Shown here: piece after piece, positions 15,953 through 24,638 of the stretch
How the letters are laid out: each line of letters starts with the position of its first letter
How positions within the stretch are numbered: the stretch's first letter is position 1
NCBI GenBank assembly: GCA_964545715.1
Contig: CAZJHX010000056.1
Location: forward strand, 1 to 62,646
Origin: CAZJHX01 sp964545715
GTDB taxonomy: Bacteria; Myxococcota_A; UBA9042; GCA-2863065
Reading direction: 5' to 3'
DNA: 62,646 nucleotides
Translations under genes and position numbers: made by a program
Notes under the pieces: model-generated
The model's input: only the letters and a program-made list of their open reading frames with translations
Databases searched by the model: none
What the model was told of the DNA's origin: nothing

Positions 15953-17872
15953 TTATTGCGGACAGCTGACCGGATACTCGATCTCGATCAGCGAACCGGG
16001 CGCCGGCATGCAGCCCTCGTCCCAGGCGGTCGCCGTGTTGTGCAGCGCCGCGTAGCTCCAGCCCGCGCCACAGCCCTGGCCGTCGACGGTCACCATGGCC
16101 TCACCCCAGTGGCCGGGCACCGAGCTCAAGCGAAACTGGCGGCGAACGGACGCCGTGGCCTGCTCGACCAGCTCGGTCATCATCGGGTCAAAGTCCGCAT
16201 CGCAGAGATCGGCCGTGGCGCCGCCTGTCAAGTTCGCCAGCGCGGTGTAGCTGTCGCCCGTCTGGCCCGCCCACGGTGTGCAGCCGGCGCCCGACGCTGT
16301 GACCGCGTGCACGCGGATGCGCGCAAACTCCAGTCCGTGCTGACCCTTCAGCTGGTTGATGGCCAGCGGGTCCAGATAGCGGGCGGGGGAGGCGTCCTCT
16401 TCGTCGGAGATGATCACGATCTCGAGCGTGGCGTCGTCGCGCAGTACCGGCGGGATGCTGCCGGGCGATTGTGATCCCGGATGGGTCGCCGCAAACCAGG
16501 CCGCGGCCAGGCCCTGCTCCGCGATCGCGCCGGTACCGACCGTCTGGGCGCCTGAGGCCAGCTTGGCGAGCGGCGCCTCGGTCTGCGGCGTAACCCACGA
16601 CGACGTCAGCAGGCCCATGTCCGCGCCGGCGCTTGTCGTGGTCACTGCGACCCGATAGTCGGTGCCCTGCGCGGCCGTCAGAAACGCGCCCATCGCCGCC
16701 TGGACCTGCGTCGCGAACGGCGCCATGGACGGCGAGTCGTCCACCACAAACAGCACGTCCATGCGGCCCGACGTTTGCACGAAGGTGTCCGCCACCGTCG
16801 CCTTCTGCGTGCCGTAGCCGCGAATCGGGACGCGGTGGTGGGTATTGCCGGCCGCGGTGGACGCGATGGTCGCAAAGCACGATGTGGTGACGAGGTCGTG
16901 CGGGCTGAAGCCGATCTTGACCGCGATCCCCTCGCCGGGCTTGAGCACCACCGGCAGCGCGGGTGGCTCCTCCAGCGTGATCTCCGGGCAGCCGTGGTCC
17001 ATGAAGACGGCGTGAACGGTCACGGGAACCAGGGCGGGGTTCACCAACCGCAAGCTGCGCGTCACCGGTCCGCAGCCGACGCCGGCGGCGCCGAAGTCCA
17101 GTCGCACCGGGGTCGTCGCAAGCGCTCCACCGGCTGCAGGCGCGACCACATGGGGTTGCGCGCTGGCGCTTGAGGACGCCACCACAGAAGGCTCTCCGTC
17201 GTGGTCCAGGCGGTTGGGATCACGCAGTAGAACGTGCAGCTGCGCGGCAAAGGTCTCGAGCGCGTTGCCTGCGACCGATGGAGTCGCCGGCGCGCTGAAG
17301 GCGACGGTGATAAACATGCGATCGCCCGGGTGCAGCAGGGCGCTCCAGGGTGCGTCGACGACCTTGAAGCGGGGCGCCTGTGTCGCGCCGGTGCAGTCAA
17401 AACCAGCCGGCTCCGTGGGTGTGCAGCGCGTCAGGACCACGGCATACGAGTCGCCTACGTCGGGCATCAGGCAGGGCCCGGTGCCGGTCGACTCGATCGC
17501 CACCTGAAACGAGCTGGAGCTGCCGAAGGGCGTGATTGTGGGTGAGTCGGAGGGCGCGGCGGGCATCGCTCGGATCTCCGCAAAGCACTCGCCCAGGTCC
17601 GAGTCCGTGCCGCTGACCAGGTTCAAGATGCCCTCGCCCAGCGGCGGCACCACCAGCGGCGTGCCCCCCGGACCGTCGATGTCCTCGTCATCGCTCCCGG
17701 GCAGGTGCGTCAGTGGCTCGGCCGGACTCTGCGGCTCAAACGCGACAGGTTCAGGTACCTCGACCGGCTCGAACTCGTAGTCGCCGAAGCCGGCATCCCA
17801 CGGCTGGACCGTGCAGCCGGCTGTCCAGATGAACAGCGCGCAAAGAAGCACCGCCGGTGTCCATCGCCGCAT
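15953..17872 (-). CDS. VWA-domain lipoprotein with choice-of-anchor-like domain
   Basis: A 639-residue lipoprotein: signal MRRWTPAVLLCALFIWTAGC, lipobox WTAGC. The first ~300 residues include an ASPM/SPD-2/hydin-like segment (LDFGAAGVGCGPVTRSLRLVNPALVPVTV and KPGEGIAVKIGFSP). A VWA domain begins at MDVLFVVDDSPSMAPF, where the MIDAS is DDSPS (DxSxS kept), followed by ATLEIVIISDEEDASPARYL. The end has paired cysteines. The layout matches a family of myxobacterial surface lipoproteins. It is on the same strand as the acidic lipoprotein but separated by 70 bp. Confidence 0.8.
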   Translation of the reverse strand: MRRWTPAVLLCALFIWTAGCTVQPWDAGFGDYEFEPVEVPEPVAFEPQSPAEPLTHLPGSDDEDIDGPGGTPLVVPPLGEGILNLVSGTDSDLGECFAEIRAMPAAPSDSPTITPFGSSSSFQVAIESTGTGPCLMPDVGDSYAVVLTRCTPTEPAGFDCTGATQAPRFKVVDAPWSALLHPGDRMFITVAFSAPATPSVAGNALETFAAQLHVLLRDPNRLDHDGEPSVVASSSASAQPHVVAPAAGGALATTPVRLDFGAAGVGCGPVTRSLRLVNPALVPVTVHAVFMDHGCPEITLEEPPALPVVLKPGEGIAVKIGFSPHDLVTTSCFATIASTAAGNTHHRVPIRGYGTQKATVADTFVQTSGRMDVLFVVDDSPSMAPFATQVQAAMGAFLTAAQGTDYRVAVTTTSAGADMGLLTSSWVTPQTEAPLAKLASGAQTVGTGAIAEQGLAAAWFAATHPGSQSPGSIPPVLRDDATLEIVIISDEEDASPARYLDPLAINQLKGQHGLEFARIRVHAVTASGAGCTPWAGQTGDSYTALANLTGGATADLCDADFDPMMTELVEQATASVRRQFRLSSVPGHWGEAMVTVDGQGCGAGWSYAALHNTATAWDEGCMPAPGSLIEIEYPVSCPQ

Positions 17873-17903
17873 CACCCAAGCATGCCAGTTAATGCCCGTA
17901 AAT

Positions 17904-18800
17904 TCACCGATTTTCCCCGGTCGCCTGCCGCACCGACTCGGTGTGGATGCTGCCCGGGTAGGCCTGCTGAAAGGCGCGAGCACGTCTGCGCGCCTCGTTG
18001 AGACGGCCCGCTCGCGCCAGCGCCTGCACCCGAAGGGCCCGACGGTCCTCGCGATGTTGGCCCCTGGGAAAGCGCTTGGCCATGCGATCCAGCGTTTTCA
18101 GCGCACGCGCCGAGTCGCCGGTCAGCATGGCCCGCCGGGCCTCACGCAGCAGCCGTCGCTCGGCGTCCAGCCTGGCTGCGCGGCGCTGTGCGGGGGTCTG
18201 CCGAGGGGCCGCGACGACCGGAGCGGGTTTGGCGTGGGTTTCTGCTCCGGCCGGCGCGACGTCCTCGACGGTTTCGGTAGGTGGGAGAGGGGGAGTGGGA
18301 GGGGGAGTGGCCTGGGTCTTCGGGGGAGTCTTCAGCTCGACGGGTTCGGGGTTGGCGACCGGCACTGGCTCCGGCGTCGGTTCGGGGGCTGACTCGGGCG
18401 CGACCGATGGGACAGCAGCCGGTGCAGCCGCGGGCTCAGGCGCGGCCGGTGCAGGCACGGTCGCCACGGCCGGGTCGTGAACCTTCGGCTGCGGGTCTTC
18501 GGCGGGCGTCACGACAGTCATGACGGCTGCCGTCGTCAAAGCCATGCCGACCAGGAGCGCTTTTGTGCTCATCAGGGCGCTGGTTCCGGTGCCGCCGGCC
18601 GCGCCGGTGCTCGCCGACGGGACGGGAGCCGCGGACGTATCGGTCATGACGGCGCCCGCCGCCAGTCCGGCGCTCACAGACTGGGAGAGCCTGCTCAGCA
18701 CGCGCGCTTTGGCATCCGCGGGCGGTGGCGGCGGCGAGCTCTCGGCTTCCAGCAGCCGTCGAACGTCGTCTGGCAGCCCGGTGATCGGGTTATCGGACAT
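17904..18800 (-). CDS. Sigma-factor partner: single-span protein with periplasmic TPR-like domain
   Basis: A 298-residue protein whose gene overlaps the ECF sigma gene by 11 nt. Residues 1-45 are cytoplasmic (MSDNPITGLPDDVRRLLEAE), a hydrophobic span lies at about 77-97 (STKALLVGMALTTAAVMTVV), a Pro/Ala/Glu-rich stalk follows, and the C-terminal 90 residues look like tetratricopeptide helices (ERRLLREARRAMLTGDSARALKTLDRMAKRFP). Topology and coupling match a membrane anti-sigma factor, though no zinc-binding HxxxCxxC motif is present. This kind of sigma/TPR partner pair is common in Myxococcota. Confidence 0.7.
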   Translation of the reverse strand: MSDNPITGLPDDVRRLLEAESSPPPPPADAKARVLSRLSQSVSAGLAAGAVMTDTSAAPVPSASTGAAGGTGTSALMSTKALLVGMALTTAAVMTVVTPAEDPQPKVHDPAVATVPAPAAPEPAAAPAAVPSVAPESAPEPTPEPVPVANPEPVELKTPPKTQATPPPTPPLPPTETVEDVAPAGAETHAKPAPVVAAPRQTPAQRRAARLDAERRLLREARRAMLTGDSARALKTLDRMAKRFPRGQHREDRRALRVQALARAGRLNEARRRARAFQQAYPGSIHTESVRQATGENR

Positions 18801-19341
18801 CGTCTACCTCCACTGCGGCGCGTACCGCGGCGGTGAACTTCTCGCGCGCCAACCTCAGGCGCGAGTAAAGGGTGTTGGGCGACACGTCCAACTCGGCTGC
18901 GATCTCCGGGATCGATACCTTGTTGATGTCGTGCATGATGAAGACGATGCGCTGGTCGAGCGGCACCTCTTCCAGCCCGCGCATGACCAGGGCGCGGGCC
19001 TCTGTCGCCGACGCGTCGTCCTCGGGGCTGCGCCGGTGATCGACGGCCGCGATGTCGTCCTTGACGATCTCCCGGCGATGCCTTGCCCGCCGTCGATAGT
19101 CCGATGCGACCCGATAAGCGATACCCGTCAGCCAGGGCTTTACCCGGCGAGAGGCGTCAAAGTCGGACAGGCGGCGGTGCACCACAATAAACAGCTCGTG
19201 GCAGCTGTCCTCCAGGTCGCGCTCGTGCACACCCAGCCGTCGCAACGTGTGCCACACGTGGTTAAAGTGGACCTCGTAGATCTCGCTGAAAGTCGGCGGC
19301 TCCACGGGGACCGAATCGCTCTGCAGCTGCGCCCGCCCCAT
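18790..19341 (-). CDS. ECF-type RNA polymerase sigma factor
   Basis: A 183-residue sigma-70 family protein. Region 2: YEVHFNHVWHTLRRLGVHERDLEDSCHELFIVVHRRLSDFD, then KPWLTGIAYRVASDYRRRARHRRE. Region 4: LEEVPLDQRIVFIMHDINKVSIPEIAAELDVSPNTLYSRLRLAREKF, a canonical helix-turn-helix. Start placed at ATG 19341, just before region 2 and 47 nt behind the preceding gene. The stop lies inside the partner gene's first codons. The middle gene of a three-gene minus-strand cluster. Confidence 0.9.
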   Translation of the reverse strand: MGRAQLQSDSVPVEPPTFSEIYEVHFNHVWHTLRRLGVHERDLEDSCHELFIVVHRRLSDFDASRRVKPWLTGIAYRVASDYRRRARHRREIVKDDIAAVDHRRSPEDDASATEARALVMRGLEEVPLDQRIVFIMHDINKVSIPEIAAELDVSPNTLYSRLRLAREKFTAAVRAAVEVDDVR

Positions 19342-19388
19342 CACCCGGTCTTGTTGGGCGGCCGGCGCGACTTCCGTCACAACTTTTT

Positions 19389-20351
19389 TCAAAAACGGCT
19401 CACAACAGCCGTCCCGAGCGCGCCGGTAAGCAGAGATGGGTTGTCCAGCACCTCGGTGCCGGTGAAAGCTTGCCGGGCATCGGTCTGTCCCAGCACCTCC
19501 ACCCACACCCGCAGCGCAAGCCAGCTGGCGATGTCCACATCCACCTGCGCGCTGCCGCCGCCGATGAAGAAGTTGGCGGAGCCTGCCGGATTTGCGTCCT
19601 CGGGGCCGATGCTGGCGACCGTCTCCCGGCCTCCACCGGCCAGCCCGCAGGCGGACAAGCTGCGCCAGTAGATGCAGGCGCTGGCGGCGCCGAAAGCCCG
19701 GTCTTTGCCGAGCCGGTGCCCGCCGGGGACGTCGTAGCCGTTGGACTCCACCTGGCCGAGCACGCCCACCGACCACCAGCGCCCTTTGGCCTCGAGCACA
19801 AGTCGCCCGCCATACGCGACGCCTGTGATGCTGCCGGCGACGGCGGTCGGTCCAAGTCCGATCTGAAACCGCACCGGGACGGGCGCCGGCGGCGGAGCCG
19901 GCCTAATGATGCGCACCGGCGGGATCGCCAGCCACGCGTGTCCCCGTCGGGTCGGCCCGTCCGGATCTCGGCGCAGGTCCGGCTGCTTCACCGCCTGGCC
20001 GGTCTGCTGCAGCGCCACGGTAAGCGCCAGCACGGCGCTGTCAGCCATCTGCGTGCAGCTGGGGCTTCGCCCGGGGATGTGACGCGTGCCGATCGTGCCG
20101 CCCGTGGCGTCCCGAATGACGATGGTGGCGGCCATGATTCGCCCCTCGCGCAAAAACACGACCTGCACGATGCGCGGCTCGGCAATAAACATGGGCACGG
20201 TGCGCATCTCGCGCTCGAGGCGGCGCAACACCGAGCGCTCGGACGGGCAACGCACGCCCGAGTCGTTGCGGACGGTGACCTTCAGGTTGGGGGGGAGTGT
20301 GCTCGGTACGTGCGCTGAAAGGAGCAACACGACCGAGGCAGCGACGAGCAT
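19389..20351 (-). CDS. Secreted hypothetical protein heading the sigma cluster
   Basis: A 320-residue protein with an N-terminal hydrophobic signal (MLVAASVVLLLSAHVPSTL). The first half resembles a small periplasmic domain with one cysteine pair (VRCPSERSVLRRLEREMR...SPSCTQMADSAVLALTVAL). After a Pro-rich linker, residues about 165-320 show beta-strand/glycine patterning (FQIGLGPTAVAGSITGVAYGGRLVLEAKGRWW) ending ...TGALGTAVVSRF, with a terminal Phe as in outer-membrane barrels. Proteins of this layout accompany ECF sigma and TPR partner genes in myxobacteria; the function is unknown. Confidence 0.65.
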   Translation of the reverse strand: MLVAASVVLLLSAHVPSTLPPNLKVTVRNDSGVRCPSERSVLRRLEREMRTVPMFIAEPRIVQVVFLREGRIMAATIVIRDATGGTIGTRHIPGRSPSCTQMADSAVLALTVALQQTGQAVKQPDLRRDPDGPTRRGHAWLAIPPVRIIRPAPPPAPVPVRFQIGLGPTAVAGSITGVAYGGRLVLEAKGRWWSVGVLGQVESNGYDVPGGHRLGKDRAFGAASACIYWRSLSACGLAGGGRETVASIGPEDANPAGSANFFIGGGSAQVDVDIASWLALRVWVEVLGQTDARQAFTGTEVLDNPSLLTGALGTAVVSRF

Positions 20352-20378
20352 GCGCTACAGCATACCGCAGAGAAGAGG

Positions 20379-21653
20379 CTAGAAAGTGCCTCCGGCGGAG
20401 ATCATGCCGCCGCCGTTGATGGGCGCCGCGCCGATCTTGAAGGTGCCGTCCACCGGGGTCGGTGTCTCGCGCTCGGTGCGCAGCCACTTCAGGAGGCCGC
20501 CGCTGGTGATCAGCATGGCGCCGCCGACGCCGGCCAGGGCGAACTTGGCCGGGCCCACGCCGCCGTCCTCATCGAGGTCGGACAGCTCCAGAACGGTCGC
20601 GGTCGCGATCATCGCCACGCTGACGCTGATGCCCACCACGCTCCAGATCTCCAGCGTGCTGCGGTCGGGGATGACGTCGGACTCGGCGGTCAGAACGCGC
20701 GTGCTGCCGGCGGCCACTTTGACCTTGCCCTTGACCGGGTAGTAGCCGTCGCGGCGCAGGACCACGGTGTAGTCGCCGGGCTCCAGCTTCAGCTCATCAG
20801 CCTCCGCGGGGCCGTCGTCCTCGCCGTCTTTCGGCTTCTCGTCTTTGGCGTCCTCGTCCTTCTCCTCGACCAGCTCCAGGGTCGCGCCCTTGGCGGCGGG
20901 GCGGACGACGCCGAATTTGTTGAAGCCGACCGTAGCCGCTGTGTTGGGGTCCACGGTGACGGTGGCCGAGTGGACCTGCTTGCCGCCGGCCCAGATAGTG
21001 ACCGCCTGCGAGCCCGACGGGACGCCGGAGATCGTGTTGGCGCCGGCCTTCAGCGCGTGGGTCTTGCCCCCGACCTTGGCGGACATGCCGTCCTGGTCGA
21101 CGGTGATGATGATGTTGCCGTTCTTGCCGAGCAGGTCCACGGACAGGAAGTTCTCCTGTGACGGATCGACGAACACCGTCTTGCGCTTGCCGTGGTAGCC
21201 GTCCTTCCAGAACTCCACCTTGTGGAAGCCCGGGGTCAGCTTCAGCGCGACCGGCGTCTTGCCCGCGTCCTTGCCGTCGGCTTTGACCGCCGCGCCCGCC
21301 GGGTTGGACCGCGTCTTGAGCGCGTGCACGGGCAGCTTGGCGCCCAGCTCGTTCAGCTTGGCGGCCACCTCCTTGGCGTCGCCGCCGGGGGCGGTGCGCG
21401 CGGCGGCCAGCATCTTGAAGGCCTCGGCGGTCAGGTCCGTCGCGTCCATGCTGGTGGCCTTCAGTAGGCGCGCCTGCATGGTCCAGGCGTCCTTGAAGCC
21501 CTTGTCCAGCAGCAGGATCGCCTTGGCGTGCTTGCCCTTGGCCTGCAGCGCCTGCGCTTTGTCGTACAGGCCCTGGGCCCGATCCTGCGCGGAGGCGGTG
21601 ACTGCAAAGATTGAGAGCGTGAAGAAGAGTGTGCAAACAGTACGAGATCGCAT
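20379..21653 (-). CDS. PEGA-domain exported protein
   Basis: A 424-residue protein with signal peptide MRSRTVCTLFFTLSIFAVTASA. Residues 25-90 look like TPR-type helices (AQGLYDKAQALQAKGKHAKAILLLDKGF). PEGA domains follow: SNPAGAAVKADGKDAGKTPVALKLTPGFHKVEFWKDGY is diagnostic, and LKLEPGDYTVVLRRDGYYPVKGKVKV is a second one. A charged Glu/Asp/Lys linker lies between, and two hydrophobic spans sit near residues 340 and 375. PEGA proteins bind surface glycans or act as structural stalks. It has its own sigma-70-like promoter. Confidence 0.85.
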   Translation of the reverse strand: MRSRTVCTLFFTLSIFAVTASAQDRAQGLYDKAQALQAKGKHAKAILLLDKGFKDAWTMQARLLKATSMDATDLTAEAFKMLAAARTAPGGDAKEVAAKLNELGAKLPVHALKTRSNPAGAAVKADGKDAGKTPVALKLTPGFHKVEFWKDGYHGKRKTVFVDPSQENFLSVDLLGKNGNIIITVDQDGMSAKVGGKTHALKAGANTISGVPSGSQAVTIWAGGKQVHSATVTVDPNTAATVGFNKFGVVRPAAKGATLELVEEKDEDAKDEKPKDGEDDGPAEADELKLEPGDYTVVLRRDGYYPVKGKVKVAAGSTRVLTAESDVIPDRSTLEIWSVVGISVSVAMIATATVLELSDLDEDGGVGPAKFALAGVGGAMLITSGGLLKWLRTERETPTPVDGTFKIGAAPINGGGMISAGGTF

Positions 21654-21690
21654 GAGAATGTGGTGGTCCCTGGGGTCGTTTGGCGCGCGT

Positions 21691-21720
21691 ACTATAGGTT
21701 TGACGAGGCCGGGGTGGCAA
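21691..21720 (-). promoter_or_regulatory. Sigma-70-like promoter for the PEGA gene
   Basis: On the minus strand TTGCCA (21720-21715), 18-nt spacer, TATAGT (21696-21691). Predicted start near 21684, about 30 nt before the ATG at 21653. Confidence 0.5.
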
Positions 21721-21741
21721 TAGCTGAATTGGGCAATCGTT

Positions 21742-21769
21742 TTGCTTTTGCACAATTCGGCCCTATGAT
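21742..21769 (+). promoter_or_regulatory. Sigma-70-like promoter for the HEAT/hydrolase gene
   Basis: TTGCTT (21742-21747), 16-nt spacer, TATGAT (21764-21769); start expected near 21776, about 31 nt upstream of the ATG at 21807. It is back to back with the PEGA promoter. Confidence 0.45.
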
Positions 21770-21806
21770 CCCGAGCACAGTGGGGCATTGGGGCGACTGG
21801 AAGATT

Positions 21807-24605
21807 ATGGGACGACTGCTCGCGTTCGGGCTGTGTGGAGTGCTGCTTCTCGGGGCAGCGCCACCCCAGGACGACAATCAGGCAAAGCCGCCGGATAACG
21901 CCGAAGCGCAGGAGCCGCCGCCGCTCAGCGAGACGGTTCCCAAGCTGGTGAGGTCTCTGACCAGCGGCGCGCACCTCAAAGATGTGCTCGATGTGTTGCG
22001 CAAGCTCAAGCCTCGCGTAGAGGTTGAGGAGCACGTCATCACGCTGCTCAAGGATCGCGATGAGCGCATCCGCACGGCGGCCCTGGGCACATTGGGTGGT
22101 CTCAAGGCCAAGACCGCGCGGCAGCGTGTCGCCATGGCGTTTGGAGACGAATCCCCGGACGTGGTAATCGCCGCCTCCCAGGCGCTTCACCGCATTGGGG
22201 GCAAGGGCGCGGACGCCGAGGTCCAGAGCCTGCTGGCGCACAAGAGCGTGGCGGTTCGGTGCGTAGCCGCGGATCTGATTCGGCGCCAGCGCAGTCGCAA
22301 GCGCATCTCGCTGCTCAAGAAACGCTATCAGGCGTCCAAGCTGGCGGAAGAGCGCGCCTGCATGTTGACCGCCCTGTACAAGGGCGGGTTCAAGGGCGCG
22401 CTCAACCGCGCCGTGCCGCTTCTGGTGGATAGCGACACGCGCCGCCTGGCCGTTCGGTTGTTGGCCTACTCCAAGGGCGCCGGTCTGTCGGTGTTGGGCA
22501 AAGCGCTGGCCGGCAAGCCGTCCGAGGAGCTGGTCGCGGGTGCGCTGGAGGTGTCGCTGCACAACGGCGAGGCCGGCATGCGATGGGTCGCAACCCTGAT
22601 TCCGAGCAAGGTCGAGAGTGTCCGCCGCGGCTCGCTGGAGCTGCTGCTGGCCAAGGCGGACAAAGCCTACGTGCGCGAGCTGCTCTTGAAGGCCGCCGCC
22701 ACGACCGATGCGGACACCCGTGCGCGGGTGATCGATGCGCTGATCACGCGCAAAGAGAAAGCGCTGCTGCCGTTGGCGCGCAAGTGGATCGGCGATAAGA
22801 GCCCCGCGGTCCGCGCCGCGTCGGCGCGCGTGTTTGCGGGCATGCCGGTCAAGACGGACGGTGCGATGTTGCTGCGCCGCTACCAGGACGAGCGCATGGT
22901 GGCCAACGAGGCCAACCTGGACGTGCGCATCGGGCTGCTGAAGGCGCTGGGTGCGATCGGCAACGTCGACTGGGTCCCGGTGTTTGTCGACGCGTGCGGG
23001 CAGAAAGGCGAGGCCCAGGCGGCCACTGACGCGCTGGTGGGCGTGGGCAACCCGGCGGTGCGGACACTGCTGCTGGTGGTCAAAGTCGGCGACATGCAGC
23101 GCATTCCGTTTGCGCTGGAGGCGCTCGCTCGCATCGGGCAGGGCGTTGGCGACGCGGCAGAGGGCCTGTTCCGGCATCCGCGCGAGTTGGTGCGTGAGCT
23201 GGGCCGTGACCTGATGGCTGCCTCGGGCGATCCCAAGGCCGTTGGGGCGCTGATCAAGCTCTTCCGCTCGGAGACTCTGGACGATCCGGTGCCCGTGATC
23301 GAGGCCATCGCGACCTTCACCACCCCCGAGGCGTTCGAGGCGCTGGTGGACGCGTCCACTCATCCCAGCGAGGCGGTGCGCATCGCGGCCATCCAGGGCA
23401 TGGGCAACAGCCACCGGCGCGACAAGCAGCTGGTGGGCACGATCATCAACGTGGCCGAGACCGACAAGACGCCCGAGGTCCGCATCGCCGCGGTGCGCTC
23501 GCTGTTTCAGGTGTCGGCCCCCGGACTGGTCGCGCTGCTGACCAAGATGGTGGCGTACGAAGCGCCGGCTGTGCGCATGGAGGTCTACAATGCGCTGGGT
23601 TGGGCCGGGCATCCGGACGCGGTTCCGGCGCTGGCTGCGCGGCTGCGCGACGCTGAGGGCGCGGAGGCCAAGGCGCTGAACACCGCGCTGCGGCGCCTGA
23701 CGCGCCGCACCGATCTCAAGAGTGAGCGCAACTTCCGCAGCTGGCACACGGCCAACAAGAAGGCCGTCGCCCCGCGGGTGAAGGCGCGCGTGGGCAAGTT
23801 CAAGGCGGGCGACGTCACGTTGAACTACCGCACGGTCGGTCGCGGTCAGACGGTTCTGGTGCTCGGAGGCCATCACAGCGCCACCGCGTTTTCCGCCGCG
23901 CTGGATGCCCTGGGCGCATCTAATCGCGTGGTCTACTTCGATGGCCGCGGCCGCGCCGGCAACCCCATGGGCAAGGGCATCAGCCTGACCAGCGAGGTTA
24001 CCGATATCGAGCTGCTGCGCCGCCACCTGAAGGCGCCGCGTGTGTCGATCGTGGCGCACTCGGCCGCCGGCCTGATCGCCGTCGCCTATGCCGGCACGTA
24101 CAGCAAGCGCGTCGGCAAGCTCATGCTGGTCAACACACCCGCGCGCGGGCTGCGACATGGGGTCGTCAGCACGGCGGCGCGCAAGCTCAAGGGCGCCAAC
24201 GCGCGCGACCTCTCGGAGCTGGATGCACGGCACGCCTGGTTCGCGCCGGTCGCCTGGCTGGGATATCGCCAGTTCTCGCTGGCTCCCGGGTACGTCGGTA
24301 CGCCGTCCCTGGCGCCGCGGGTGGGGCAGTTTCCGATCAACCCGATCGCGGTGCAGATGCTGGAGCGGGCCGTCGCCGGCTATGACCTCAACCGCGCGCT
24401 GGCCAAGATCAAGAAGTCCACGTACCTGGTCACGGGCGCCCGCGCCCCATTCACGCCGGCGCAGCACGCAGCCCTCAAGCGCGTGAGCAAGACCCACCGT
24501 CACGCCGTGATGCGCATCATCAAGAAGGTGGGGCACTACCCCCATCTGGAGAACCCGGGCGCCTTCCTGGCCACCGCCCGCGCCATCCTCGCACCCGCAC
24601 GTTGA
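21807..24605 (+). CDS. HEAT-repeat protein fused to an alpha/beta-hydrolase domain
   Basis: A 932-residue exported protein (signal MGRLLAFGLCGVLLLGAA). Residues about 45-650 are tandem HEAT-like repeats (DERIRTAALGTLGGLKAKTARQ, PEVRIAAVRSLFQVSAPGLVALL, PAVRMEVYNALGWAGHPDAVPALAARL). The C-terminal 250 residues are an alpha/beta hydrolase: TVLVLGGHHSATAFSAAL, YFDGRGRAGNP, nucleophile Ser752 in VAHSAAGL and His910 in VGHYPHLENP. The usual acid position after strand 7 reads TGARAPFTP, with Ala where Asp is normal, so the triad may be incomplete or the acid displaced. GGAAG precedes the ATG. Its own promoter is visible upstream. Confidence 0.85.
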   Translation: MGRLLAFGLCGVLLLGAAPPQDDNQAKPPDNAEAQEPPPLSETVPKLVRSLTSGAHLKDVLDVLRKLKPRVEVEEHVITLLKDRDERIRTAALGTLGGLKAKTARQRVAMAFGDESPDVVIAASQALHRIGGKGADAEVQSLLAHKSVAVRCVAADLIRRQRSRKRISLLKKRYQASKLAEERACMLTALYKGGFKGALNRAVPLLVDSDTRRLAVRLLAYSKGAGLSVLGKALAGKPSEELVAGALEVSLHNGEAGMRWVATLIPSKVESVRRGSLELLLAKADKAYVRELLLKAAATTDADTRARVIDALITRKEKALLPLARKWIGDKSPAVRAASARVFAGMPVKTDGAMLLRRYQDERMVANEANLDVRIGLLKALGAIGNVDWVPVFVDACGQKGEAQAATDALVGVGNPAVRTLLLVVKVGDMQRIPFALEALARIGQGVGDAAEGLFRHPRELVRELGRDLMAASGDPKAVGALIKLFRSETLDDPVPVIEAIATFTTPEAFEALVDASTHPSEAVRIAAIQGMGNSHRRDKQLVGTIINVAETDKTPEVRIAAVRSLFQVSAPGLVALLTKMVAYEAPAVRMEVYNALGWAGHPDAVPALAARLRDAEGAEAKALNTALRRLTRRTDLKSERNFRSWHTANKKAVAPRVKARVGKFKAGDVTLNYRTVGRGQTVLVLGGHHSATAFSAALDALGASNRVVYFDGRGRAGNPMGKGISLTSEVTDIELLRRHLKAPRVSIVAHSAAGLIAVAYAGTYSKRVGKLMLVNTPARGLRHGVVSTAARKLKGANARDLSELDARHAWFAPVAWLGYRQFSLAPGYVGTPSLAPRVGQFPINPIAVQMLERAVAGYDLNRALAKIKKSTYLVTGARAPFTPAQHAALKRVSKTHRHAVMRIIKKVGHYPHLENPGAFLATARAILAPAR

Positions 24606-24638
24606 CGCGGACGCCTTAACGGACCACAATCCGGCCCC

